A stretch of 64,000 nucleotides of DNA. Source: Leucobacter celer subsp. astrifaciens. Its GTDB lineage: Bacteria > Actinomycetota > Actinomycetes > Actinomycetales > Microbacteriaceae. The notes under the pieces are model-generated. The model was not told the origin of the DNA. It did no database searches and saw nothing but the letters and a program-made list of their open reading frames with translations. Position 1 is the first letter of the stretch; each line of letters begins with the position of its first letter. Shown here one piece after another: positions 37,562 through 45,741 of this stretch. A program made the position numbers and the translations under genes. The stretch is taken from positions 62,001 through 126,000 of the forward strand of contig NZ_JHEI01000135.1 in assembly GCF_001273835.1 (NCBI RefSeq). The letters are read 5' to 3'.

Positions 37562-38433
37562 TCGAGCCCCTTCCTCGCGTCGCTCATCCCGGTCATCTTC
37601 GTGAAGCGCTCCTCCAGGCTGAGGCCGTCGCGCACCGCGTCGACCGTGCCCTGCGCGATCACGCTGCCGTCGACGATGATCGAGACATGGTCGCAGACGC
37701 GCTGGATGAGGTCGAGGCTGTGGCTCGACATGACCACGCTGCCGCCGCCCGCCACGTACTTCTCCAGGATCTCGGTGACGTTCGAGGCCGAAACGGGATC
37801 GATGGTCTCGAAGGGCTCGTCGAGCACGAGCACCTCGGGCGCGTGGATCATGGAGCACGCGAGGGCGATCTTCTTCTGCATGCCGGCGGAGTAGTCGGAG
37901 ACGAGGCGGCCGAGCGCCGACTCGAGGCCGAAGGCCGCGGCGAGCTCCGCCGAGCGCTGAGCCACCGAGGCCTCGGGCACGCCGTGCAGCACACCCGAGT
38001 AGTAGAGCAGCTGCGCACCCGTGAGCCGGTCGAAGAGCCGCAGCCGGTCGGGCAGCGTGCCGATGAGCCGCTTGGCCGCGGGTCCGTCGGACCACACGTC
38101 GACGCCGCCCACGGTCACTCGGCCGGAGGTGGGGCGCAGCAGGCCGCTGATCATGGACAGCGTGGTGGTCTTGCCCGCACCGTTCGGGCCGACGATGCCC
38201 GTGAACGAACCCGCGTGCACCGCGATCGACACGTCCCCGGCCGCGACGAGGCTCCCGTAGGTCTTGGTGAGCATCTCGGTGCGCAGCACCACGGGGTTCT
38301 GCTCCGCCAGGCGCCCGCGCTCCCGGGCCCGCACCACAGAGGGTACCGGCACCTGAATACGACCGGTGCGCGGCGATCGCCCCTCCGACTCCGCTTCGGG
38401 AATGGGCAGGGCAGAGGTGGTTTCGGGCGGCAC
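37531..38433 (-). CDS. ABC transporter ATP-binding protein
   Basis: 300 residues. A disordered N-terminal about 50 residues, then the nucleotide-binding domain: Walker A GIVGPNGAGKTTTL, signature DYSAGMQKKIALACSMI (a variant of LSGGQ, as in ABC-2-type exporters), Walker B VLVLDEPFETIDP and switch MSSHSLDLIQRVCD. It drives the permease encoded immediately downstream. GTG start with TAAATT 7 nt upstream. Confidence 0.92.
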   Translation of the reverse strand: MPPETTSALPIPEAESEGRSPRTGRIQVPVPSVVRARERGRLAEQNPVVLRTEMLTKTYGSLVAAGDVSIAVHAGSFTGIVGPNGAGKTTTLSMISGLLRPTSGRVTVGGVDVWSDGPAAKRLIGTLPDRLRLFDRLTGAQLLYYSGVLHGVPEASVAQRSAELAAAFGLESALGRLVSDYSAGMQKKIALACSMIHAPEVLVLDEPFETIDPVSASNVTEILEKYVAGGGSVVMSSHSLDLIQRVCDHVSIIVDGSVIAQGTVDAVRDGLSLEERFTKMTGMSDARKGLEWLHGSSDSV

Positions 38434-38440
38434 GGGTTCT

Positions 38441-38446
38441 AATTTA
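38441..38446 (-). promoter_or_regulatory. Candidate -10 box of leaderless ABC exporter transcript
   Basis: TAAATT followed by 7 nt and the GTG of the ATPase gene, on the minus strand of the 145-bp divergent region shared with the polymer exporter. Confidence 0.42.
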
Positions 38447-38578
38447 GCAAATCATCGGGACTGCAACGTGTGCACCGGGTGTGCATCGAGAACCATTCCG
38501 CGCGCCGCGACGGCCGGGCGTCGCGTCGCACAGCCTCCGATGCGCGCGGCAGCGCTCCGAACCGGCAGAATAGCTGTT

Positions 38579-39367
38579 GTGACTTCCTCCTCCGAGCTCC
38601 GGCCGCTGCGCGCGAGCGCGTGGTCCTCGCTGTGGCTGCTGAGCCGACGAGACCTGAAGGTGCGGTACTCCACCTCGCTGCTGGGATACCTCTGGTCGAT
38701 CCTCGATCCGCTGCTGATGAGCCTCATCTACTGGTTCATCTTCACCCAGGTCTTCTCGCGCACCGTCGGCGAGGAACCCTACATCGTCTTCCTGCTCACC
38801 GCGATGCTGCCGTGGGTGTGGTTCAACGGCGCGGTCTCGGACTCCACGCGCGCGTTCCTGCGCGACGTGAAGCTGGTGCGCTCGGTATCGCTGCCGCACT
38901 GGATCTGGGTCGGGCGCATCGTGTGCTCCAAGGGGATCGAGTTCCTGCTCAGCCTGCCGGTGCTCGCGGCCTTCGCGATCGCCACGGGCGCGAAACCCGG
39001 CTGGGGGCTGCTGCTGTTCCCCGTCGCGGTGCTGCTGTTCACCGCGCTCACGCTCGGGATCGGGCTCATCATCGCCCCGCTGACCGTGTTCTTCCGCGAT
39101 CTCGAGCGGGCGGCGAAGCTCGTCCTGCGGGTGCTCTTCTACGCGTCACCGGTCATCTACGGCGCCGCCGATCTTCCCGGTTTCGCGCAACCGCTGGCGT
39201 GGCTCAACCCGCTCTCCGGCATCTTCGCCTTGTTCCGCGCGGGCTTCTTCCCGGATCAGCTGAACTGGCCGCTCGTCGGCGTCTCCGCCGCGCTCTCGCT
39301 CACCATCCTCGCCGTCGGCGTGATCGTCTTCCGCCGAACCATCGGCGGCGTTCTGAAGGAGCTGTAA
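38579..39367 (+). CDS. Polysaccharide/teichoic acid ABC exporter permease (TagG/Wzm-like)
   Basis: 262 residues of the ABC-2 polysaccharide-export type: LLSRRDLKVRYSTSLLGYLW at the N-terminus (a family hallmark), SILDPLLMSLIYWFIFTQVF, and six membrane segments ending VIVFRRTIGGVLKEL. It should carry a lipid-linked glycopolymer across the membrane. I start it at the GTG at 38579; an in-frame ATG 13 codons earlier is possible. TAA overlaps the ATG of the ATPase gene (TAATG). Divergent from the other ABC pair. Confidence 0.88.
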   Translation: MTSSSELRPLRASAWSSLWLLSRRDLKVRYSTSLLGYLWSILDPLLMSLIYWFIFTQVFSRTVGEEPYIVFLLTAMLPWVWFNGAVSDSTRAFLRDVKLVRSVSLPHWIWVGRIVCSKGIEFLLSLPVLAAFAIATGAKPGWGLLLFPVAVLLFTALTLGIGLIIAPLTVFFRDLERAAKLVLRVLFYASPVIYGAADLPGFAQPLAWLNPLSGIFALFRAGFFPDQLNWPLVGVSAALSLTILAVGVIVFRRTIGGVLKEL

Positions 39368-40125
39368 TGGGGGTCGCATCGACCGTCACCGGGCAGACCA
39401 TCATCTCGGCGCAGGGGCTCGGCGTGCGCTTCCGGCGCAATCGGGGGTCCCGGCGCAGCTTCAAGGATCTCTTCGCCGGGCGCTCGCGCCGCAACCGTCC
39501 CGGCGAGTTCTGGGCGCTGCGCGACGTCTCGTTCGACGTGCGCGCCGGCGAGGCCATCGGCGTGGTCGGGCGCAACGGCCAGGGCAAGTCGACACTGCTC
39601 AAACTCGTCGCCGGGGTGCTGTTCCCGGACGAGGGCGGTGTGCAGGTCGGCGGCGGCGTCGCGCCGCTGATCGAGATCACCGGGGGCTTCGTCGGCGACC
39701 TGACCGTGCGCGACAACGTGCATCTCGCCGCGGGTCTGCACGGACTCGACAAGCGCGAGATCGCCGCGCGATTCGACTCGATCATCGACTTCGCCGGCGC
39801 GGAGGACGTGATCGACACCCCGTTCAAACACCTCTCGAGCGGGATGAAGGTGCGGGTGGCCTTCTCGCTCATCTCGCAGCTGGACGAACCGGTGCTGCTG
39901 GTCGATGAGGTGCTGGCGGTGGGCGACAAGGCCTTCCGCGCCAAGTGCTACCGGCGGATCGAGGAGCTGCTGGCGGAGGGCAAGACGCTCTTCCTCGTCT
40001 CGCACAACGAGCGCGACCTGCGACGGTTCTGCAGCCGCGGACTCTACCTCGACGGAGGCCGGCTCGCGCTCGACGGCCCCATCGACGCCGTGCTGGATCG
40101 CTACAACAGCGATCACCCCGCCTGA
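39367..40125 (+). CDS. Polysaccharide/teichoic acid ABC exporter ATPase (TagH/Wzt-like)
   Basis: 252 residues: an N-terminal segment with FKDLFAGRSRRNRPGEFWAL typical of TagH/Wzt, Walker A VVGRNGQGKSTLLKLVAGVL, signature KHLSSGMKVRVAFSL, Walker B PVLLVDEVLAVGD. The C-terminal carbohydrate-binding domain of Wzt O-antigen ATPases is absent, pointing to a teichoic-acid-like system. Pairs with the preceding permease by a one-base overlap. One base separates its stop from that of the convergent glycerophosphotransferase. Confidence 0.92.
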   Translation: MGVASTVTGQTIISAQGLGVRFRRNRGSRRSFKDLFAGRSRRNRPGEFWALRDVSFDVRAGEAIGVVGRNGQGKSTLLKLVAGVLFPDEGGVQVGGGVAPLIEITGGFVGDLTVRDNVHLAAGLHGLDKREIAARFDSIIDFAGAEDVIDTPFKHLSSGMKVRVAFSLISQLDEPVLLVDEVLAVGDKAFRAKCYRRIEELLAEGKTLFLVSHNERDLRRFCSRGLYLDGGRLALDGPIDAVLDRYNSDHPA

Positions 40126-40126
40126 C

Positions 40127-41362
40127 TCAGCTCCGCTCCCGGCTCCGCTCCCGCCACTCCTCGGCCTTCTCGAGCAGCGCGTCGATCGCCGCGTGGAACC
40201 GAGCGGTCGGCGCACCGGGCGACGTGTCTCCGAAGTAGTGCTGCGACCAGGTGCCGAGACGCTCACGGGCCTCGTCGTCGCCGATCACCCGGTCGAGCAC
40301 CTCGGCGATGTCGCGGGTCTCCCCCGCGTCGAGCCACTCGCAGACGCTCAGGTAGCCGCCCTCGTCGACCGACGCCTCCGGGGCCGTCGGCCGCGTGACC
40401 ATGAGCGGCTTACCCGTGGCGAGCCGGTCGTAGACCATCGCCGAGATGTCGCAGATCGCCACGTCCGGCAGGCTCAGCTGCCACCCGAGCGCCGGCGAGT
40501 CGTCGTAGACGTGCTGCGCGGCGGGATCCTGCTTGTTCGCCTCCTCCAGCATCGCGATGATGCGCTGGTTCGCCGCTCCGAACTCGGCGTCCACGACGCC
40601 GCTGCGGGGGTGAGGCCGATACACGACCCGGTGCCGCCCGGTGCCGAGCAGTCCGCGCACGAGTGCCTCGCCATGCGTCGCGACGGATCCGTAGCACGCG
40701 GCCGGCCGGTCCCCCTCCCAGGTCGGCGCGTAGAACACCACGGTGCGGTCATCGGGTTCGAACGGCGGCCGGCCTCCCAGGTGATCGGCCTGCGGGCGGC
40801 CGATGGGGATCGTGCGCTGCTCGACGTCGTAGTCCCACAGCGTCTTCGAGAGGCGGGCGCGCGCCGCGTCGCCCGCCACCAGCGCGACGTCGTACGCCTT
40901 GTGCTGGTTGCTGGTCATGTACATCTTGTCGCTCTCGCCGTGATTGACGAACACGTGCCAGCGCCGGCCGTAGCGCATCATCTGGAAGTTGCGCGTGTTC
41001 TGATTCACGTAGAGGATCACGTCGAGCCTCTGGCTCTCGACGACGCGCTCGATGTCGGTCACCTTCGGCACGAAGGCGACCTCGAGACCGCTCTCGCGCG
41101 TGAGCTGGAGCGCTCCCGCCGCGTTGCGCGCCAGCACGAGCACCGGGATGCTCTTCGAGAGCTCCTGCAGCGGCGCGTACCACTGCCGCATCTGGTAGAT
41201 GTTCACGTCGCTGTCTGCGAAGTAGACGCCGACCCGGTAGTGCTGCTCCGTCAATGGCCCGCGGTCGGCGAGCAGGTTCCTCAGATCGAAGTACGCCCGA
41301 CGCCCCTTGAGCACTCGCTTCGCCAGACGCACCGCGCGCTTCGCATCCTTCGCCAATTGCAT
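40127..41362 (-). CDS. CDP-glycerol glycerophosphotransferase family protein
   Basis: 411 residues of the Glyphos_transf (TagB/TagF) family, peripheral membrane GT-B enzymes that add glycerol-phosphate or similar units to wall polymers. Visible landmarks: HVFVNHGESDKMYMTSNQ, VVFYAPTWEGDRP, YRPHPRSGVVD and AICDISAMVYDRLATGKPL (the VTDYSS-type donor site). The positively charged N-terminal helix (KDAKRAVRLAKRVLKGRRAY) may bind membrane. ATG with TACCCT 6 nt upstream. The donor nucleotide is not proven. Confidence 0.87.
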   Translation of the reverse strand: MQLAKDAKRAVRLAKRVLKGRRAYFDLRNLLADRGPLTEQHYRVGVYFADSDVNIYQMRQWYAPLQELSKSIPVLVLARNAAGALQLTRESGLEVAFVPKVTDIERVVESQRLDVILYVNQNTRNFQMMRYGRRWHVFVNHGESDKMYMTSNQHKAYDVALVAGDAARARLSKTLWDYDVEQRTIPIGRPQADHLGGRPPFEPDDRTVVFYAPTWEGDRPAACYGSVATHGEALVRGLLGTGRHRVVYRPHPRSGVVDAEFGAANQRIIAMLEEANKQDPAAQHVYDDSPALGWQLSLPDVAICDISAMVYDRLATGKPLMVTRPTAPEASVDEGGYLSVCEWLDAGETRDIAEVLDRVIGDDEARERLGTWSQHYFGDTSPGAPTARFHAAIDALLEKAEEWRERSRERS

Positions 41363-41368
41363 CCCTCC

Positions 41369-41374
41369 AGGGTA
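41369..41374 (-). promoter_or_regulatory. Candidate -10 box of the leftward glycerophosphotransferase gene
   Basis: TACCCT, six bases (GGAGGG), ATG on the minus strand. The GGAGGG abuts the ATG with no spacing, so it is badly placed as an SD and a leaderless start is favoured. Confidence 0.42.
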
Positions 41375-41394
41375 GTCGGCGAATCCTGTGGGAG

Positions 41395-41400
41395 TATCTT
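41395..41400 (+). promoter_or_regulatory. Candidate -10 box of the glycosyltransferase operon
   Basis: TATCTT, six bases (GAGGTG), ATG at 41407. Lies 21 bp from the opposing -10 of the divergent glycerophosphotransferase gene, so the two promoters are back to back. Confidence 0.42.
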
Positions 41401-41406
41401 GAGGTG

Positions 41407-42477
41407 ATGCCGTCTTCCCCGTCCGAGACTCCGGATCCCGAGCTCTCCTCGCTGCCGGGCCAGCCCGCCGTGAGCTACGTCATGCCCGTGCTCAACGAGG
41501 AGGCGTTCCTCGAGAACGCGGTGCGCACGATCCTCGCCCAGGACTACACCGGCGAGAAGGAGATCGTGCTCGCCCTCGGTCCCTCGCGCGACCGCAGCGA
41601 CGAGATCGCGCGTCGACTCGCGTCCGAGGATCCCCGTGTGCGCCTCGTCGCCAACCCGGAGCGGGACATCCCCGCCGGACTCAACCGCGCGATCGCCGGG
41701 AGCCGGCACCCGGTGGTGGTGCGCGTGGATGCGCACTCGGAGCTCACCCCCGACTACACGCGGCTCGGGATCGCGGCGCTGCGACGCGAGGCCGCGGCGA
41801 ACGTGGGCGGCGTCATGCGCGCTGCGGGGCGCGGAGCGGTGCAGCGCGCGATCGCACGCGGCTACAACAGCCCCTTCGGCCTCGGCGGAGGCGCCTACCA
41901 CGGCGACGGCACGGCCGGCCCCGCCGAGTCGGCGTACCTCGGCATCTTCCGGCGCGAGGCCGTCGAGGCGGTGCACGGCTACGATCCCACGATCCTGCGC
42001 GGCGAGGACTGGGAGCTCAATCTGCGGCTGCGCCGCGCCGGTTACACGGTGTGGTTCGAGCCCGCGCTCGGCGTCACCTACTGGCCGCGCGCCTCGTTCG
42101 GCGACCTCGCGCGGCAGTTCTTCGCCACCGGCACCTGGCGCGCAGTGCTCGTGCGGCGCTACGGCCGGGCGAATCCCTGGCGCTTCTTCGCCCCCGGGGC
42201 GCTCGTACTCGGGATCGCCGCGAGCATCGTCGCGCTCGTGCTGCTGACGGCGGGGCTGCTCTCCTGGGCCTCGGCTTGGCCGCTGCTGCTCGCCCCCGCC
42301 GCGTGCTATCTGCTCGGGATCGTCTTCGCCGTGATCCGGATCCCGGATCAGCGGGGAGCGCGCGATCGCCTGCTCACCGCGGTCGCCCTCGTGACCATGC
42401 ATCTGAGCTGGGGCGCCGGCTTCCTCCGCGGCCTCCTCTTCGGGGGCGGCCGCGTGGTCGACCGCTCGCGGGTGTGA
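41407..42477 (+). CDS. Membrane-associated family 2 glycosyltransferase
   Basis: 356 residues. An N-terminal GT-A domain: AVSYVMPVLNEEAFLENAV, VVRVDAHSELTPDYTRL (the DxD-like VDAHS), LGIFRREAVEAVHGYDP, GEDWELNLRLRRAGY. The C-terminal part has two or three membrane helices (about 260-330). Resembles cellulose-synthase-like/ExoA-type transferases; the acceptor is unknown. Start at the ATG at 41407; a GTG one codon earlier is equally in frame. A 4-bp gap to the SDR gene implies an operon. Confidence 0.87.
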   Translation: MPSSPSETPDPELSSLPGQPAVSYVMPVLNEEAFLENAVRTILAQDYTGEKEIVLALGPSRDRSDEIARRLASEDPRVRLVANPERDIPAGLNRAIAGSRHPVVVRVDAHSELTPDYTRLGIAALRREAAANVGGVMRAAGRGAVQRAIARGYNSPFGLGGGAYHGDGTAGPAESAYLGIFRREAVEAVHGYDPTILRGEDWELNLRLRRAGYTVWFEPALGVTYWPRASFGDLARQFFATGTWRAVLVRRYGRANPWRFFAPGALVLGIAASIVALVLLTAGLLSWASAWPLLLAPAACYLLGIVFAVIRIPDQRGARDRLLTAVALVTMHLSWGAGFLRGLLFGGGRVVDRSRV

Positions 42478-42481
42478 GCAC

Positions 42482-43252
42482 GTGACGCGCACCGCACTCA
42501 TCACCGGAGCCTCGACGGGGCTCGGACTGGAGTTCGCCGATCAGCTCGCCGCGAAGCGGGTCGGCCTCGTGCTCGTCGCGCGCGACGAGGCCCGCCTGGA
42601 GGCGATCGCAGCGCGGCTGCGGGATCGGTACGGCGTGCGCGTGGAGGTGCTCGCGGCCGATCTCACCGAGGAGCCGGGTCAGGATCGGGTCGCGGCGCGG
42701 CTGCAGCTCGACGACGACCCCGTCGACATCCTGATCAACAACGCGGGCTTCGGGGTGTACGACGGTTTCGAGGCGAGCGACCTCGCCGACGAGCGCCGGC
42801 TGCACGAGCTGCTCTCATGGGTGCCCCTGCGGCTCTGCCACGCGGCCGTGCCGGGGATGCTGCGGCGCGGCCGCGGCTGGATCCTCAACGTGGCGAGCGT
42901 CGCCGCGTTCACCCCGGCGGGCAGCTACGGTGCGGCGAAGGCGGGGCTCGTGTCGCTGTCGCGCTCGTTGCGGGCGAGGTACCGCCGGCGCGGCGTGCGC
43001 GTGACGGTGCTGTGCCCGGGGCTGCTCGACACCGAGTTCCACGAGCGCATGGGTGCCGATCACCTGCCCGCGCTGCCCCGCCTCGCCTGGGCCCCGGTGG
43101 CGCGCGTTGCGCGCGAGGGGCTCCGCGGGCTGCACCGCGGCCGCCGCGTCGTCGTCTCCGACTGGCGCTACCGGCTCACGACGCCGCTCACCCGAGCGCT
43201 CCCGGACCGGCTGCTCGAGCGGCTGACCACGACGAACGATCGGGACGCCTGA
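42482..43252 (+). CDS. Short-chain dehydrogenase/reductase
   Basis: 256 residues, classical SDR. NAD(P)-binding ITGASTGLGLEFADQ, NNAGFGVYDG, catalytic Ser region NVASVAAFTPAGSYGAAKAG with Y-x3-K (YGAAK) and PG motif VLCPGLLDTEF. Substrate unknown; the position after a glycosyltransferase suggests a role in glycopolymer or lipid-linked sugar metabolism, which is inference only. GTG start. Confidence 0.88.
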   Translation: MTRTALITGASTGLGLEFADQLAAKRVGLVLVARDEARLEAIAARLRDRYGVRVEVLAADLTEEPGQDRVAARLQLDDDPVDILINNAGFGVYDGFEASDLADERRLHELLSWVPLRLCHAAVPGMLRRGRGWILNVASVAAFTPAGSYGAAKAGLVSLSRSLRARYRRRGVRVTVLCPGLLDTEFHERMGADHLPALPRLAWAPVARVAREGLRGLHRGRRVVVSDWRYRLTTPLTRALPDRLLERLTTTNDRDA

Positions 43253-43279
43253 GACGATTCGCCGCGCCCGGCGCGCCCG

Positions 43280-45646
43280 TCAGGATGCCGGCAGCGCACC
43301 CCGCTCGACGAGTGCGTCGACCACCCGCTCGGCGGCCCCGCCGTCGTCGTGGAGGTTGAAGCGCGCCCGCCAGGCGGCAGCCCGATCGGCGTGCTCCTGC
43401 ACCCACGCCGCGTCCGCCCCGCGCTCCGCGATCTCGCGGGCGCGATCCACCAGTTCGGACCGCCGGGCGAGCAATGGCCCCGGCGCCTCGCGTTCGAAGT
43501 CGAGGGTGAAACCGCGCTCGCGGTCCCGGTAGGACGCGAGATCCGGCACGAAGAACGCCATGGGCACCCGGGCGACCGAGGCGTCGAACATGATCGACGA
43601 GTAGTCGGTGACCAGAAGATCCGCCGCGAGGATCACGTCGTTCACCTCGGGGTGCTGCGAGGCGTCGAGCACCCGCCCACCGGCGCCGTAGCTGCCGAAG
43701 GCGTGCGTTCGCGTGTGGCCCCGCGCCACGACCGTCCAGTCATCACCCAGTTCGTCGGCGAGGCGGCGCACGTCGAGATCGTCGACGAGGGTGATCCCGC
43801 CGTCGCGCCAGGTGGGCGCGTAGACGAGTACCCGGGTGCGCGGGTCGATGCCGAGCGCCGCACGGGCTGTGCTCACCTCGATCGGGTTGCGCTCCTCCCC
43901 CACCATCGATCGGGCGAGCCGGTCGTCGCGCGGGTATCCGGTCTCGAGGACCTCGCCGCGGAACGCGTAGCTGGATCGGAACTGCTCGGTGGAGTGCGGG
44001 TTCTGAGAGAGCAGCAGGTTCCAGCGGCGGCTCTCGCGGTGGATCGCGATCCGGGTGCGCAGTCCCACGGCCGGGCGTCCGAGGGCGAGGTGCTTGAGCA
44101 TGGTGCCGTGCCACGTCTGCAGCACGGTCTGCCGGGGTCGCCGCCGGAATCCGTACCGCAGCCAGTCGTTCACCACGAGCAGGCGCGCATGGCGCCTAGC
44201 GGCGAACCACTCCCGCCCTCCCACGAGCAGCGGGATCGCGCCCTCCGGCACCGACTGGCGCTCGGTCGTCACGCTCCAGTAGCGGGTGATCCCGGGGAAG
44301 CGGCGCGCGATCTCCCGGTCGATCGCCAGCGGATTGCAGCTCACCTGCCGGCCGTAGAAGCTCTCGAAGAACGCGGCGTCGGCATCGACGAGTTCGCGAG
44401 GCGGGAGCCGCAGGCGCCGGATCTCGGCGAGCACCCGACGAGCCGCGTCTCCCTCGGGGTGCGCGTGGAAGCGTGCTGCGAGTGCCCGGGTGTCGGCCGC
44501 TGCGGCGCGGGCGGCGCGGGATCCGGGCACCAGTTCCTCGATCCTGTCGGCCACCGCCGCCCAGTCGCGCAGCACCCGGCCGGCACTCGTGACCTCGAGC
44601 GGTTCGTAGAGGCCGCGGGTGCTCGCGTAGCGCTCGAGATCCGGCGCGAACCACACGATGGGGCGCCCGAGCAGCGAGAAGTCGAGGGCCAGTGAGGAGT
44701 AGTCGGTGACCACGATGTCGACGCCCCCGAGCAGCGGGGTGGCGTCGCGCACCACGTCGCTGCCGAGCGCGTGGACGCGGTCGCCGAGCAGCCCCTCGTA
44801 GGCTCCGCTGCCGAGCGGGTGCGACCGGATCACGAGGTGGGCGTTCGCACGCTCGAGCGCCTGCCGGATGCGTTCCGCCTCCGCGGCGTCGGGAACGGCG
44901 GGATCCGGCTCGCCGTCCCTCCAGGTGGGCGCGTAGAGCACCACGGTCGCGTCGTCTCCGATCTCCGCTCCCGCGAGCAGCCCCAGCAGGCTGCTGCGGG
45001 ACGCGCGGGCTGCATCGGGATCCCGCGTCTGCGCCGCCAGCGCATCATCGCGCGGATCGCCCAGCACGCGCACCCTGCCCGGGTCGACGCGGAAGGCGGA
45101 TCGCAGCCGCTCGGCGGCGATCGGCGATCCCGCGACGAAGAGGTCGACCTCCCGGGAGCCCGCGAGGTACATGCGCCGCAGCAGGGCGCGGACGGGGGCG
45201 GGTCCGCGCACGGCGGTGGTCACCGGGGAGTCGAGGTGCAGCCGCTTGAGCGGTGCGCCGTGCCACAGCTGCACGACGGTCGCTCCGTGGACGCCGAAGC
45301 GGTTGGCGTCGCCCAGACCGTGGGTGACGACGATCTGCCCGGCCCGCAGCGTGGCCCAGTATCCCGCTCGGCTCACCCGGATGACGGGTTCGAAGCCCTC
45401 TGCGCGCGCGGCCTCCGCCTCGGCCTCGTCGGCGACGAGCCAGACGATGCCTGCCTCCGGTTCCTCCTGCCGCAGCGCGCGGGCGAGGGCGAGGGCGCCC
45501 TCGCCGACCCCGATGCCGCTGCCGAACACCCAGCGGCGCGCATCGCGCGACACGAACCAGGAGAGGATGAACGACAGCAGGTACTTGGGGAGCGCGAGCA
45601 GTTTCTCGAGGTTGCCGCTCGCGAAGCTGAATCCGGCGGTACTCAT
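43280..45646 (-). CDS. Two-domain CDP-glycerol glycerophosphotransferase
   Basis: 788 residues from the ATG at 45646 (AAGGTGG with good spacing upstream). Two Glyphos_transf domains in tandem: domain 1 with VVQLWHGAPLKRLHLDS, VVLYAPTWRDGEPD, IRSHPLGSGAYEG and VTDYSSLALDFSLLGRP; domain 2 with VLQTWHGTMLKHLALG, VLVYAPTWRDGGITL and VTDYSSIMFDASVARVP. All the donor-site motifs are kept in both halves, so both may be active, for example as a primase/polymerase or as two linkages in one poly(glycerol- or ribitol-phosphate) chain. Third such domain in the region. A hydrophobic N-terminal segment (LLSFILSWFVS) may associate with membrane. Confidence 0.88.
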   Translation of the reverse strand: MSTAGFSFASGNLEKLLALPKYLLSFILSWFVSRDARRWVFGSGIGVGEGALALARALRQEEPEAGIVWLVADEAEAEAARAEGFEPVIRVSRAGYWATLRAGQIVVTHGLGDANRFGVHGATVVQLWHGAPLKRLHLDSPVTTAVRGPAPVRALLRRMYLAGSREVDLFVAGSPIAAERLRSAFRVDPGRVRVLGDPRDDALAAQTRDPDAARASRSSLLGLLAGAEIGDDATVVLYAPTWRDGEPDPAVPDAAEAERIRQALERANAHLVIRSHPLGSGAYEGLLGDRVHALGSDVVRDATPLLGGVDIVVTDYSSLALDFSLLGRPIVWFAPDLERYASTRGLYEPLEVTSAGRVLRDWAAVADRIEELVPGSRAARAAAADTRALAARFHAHPEGDAARRVLAEIRRLRLPPRELVDADAAFFESFYGRQVSCNPLAIDREIARRFPGITRYWSVTTERQSVPEGAIPLLVGGREWFAARRHARLLVVNDWLRYGFRRRPRQTVLQTWHGTMLKHLALGRPAVGLRTRIAIHRESRRWNLLLSQNPHSTEQFRSSYAFRGEVLETGYPRDDRLARSMVGEERNPIEVSTARAALGIDPRTRVLVYAPTWRDGGITLVDDLDVRRLADELGDDWTVVARGHTRTHAFGSYGAGGRVLDASQHPEVNDVILAADLLVTDYSSIMFDASVARVPMAFFVPDLASYRDRERGFTLDFEREAPGPLLARRSELVDRAREIAERGADAAWVQEHADRAAAWRARFNLHDDGGAAERVVDALVERGALPAS

Positions 45647-45676
45647 CGGATCCACCTTAGGCCATCGGGGATGGGA

Positions 45677-45715
45677 ACGCCGCGAGCGGGGATCCGGAGA
45701 ACCCGCTCGCGGCGT
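45677..45715 (-). terminator. Terminator hairpin after htrA
   Basis: A perfect 14-bp stem (ACGCCGCGAGCGGG and complement) with an 11-nt loop, 27 bp after the htrA stop, ending in TTCCC on the minus strand. Confidence 0.8.
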
Positions 45716-45741
45716 CTTCGAGGAGCCGTACCGCTACCCGG

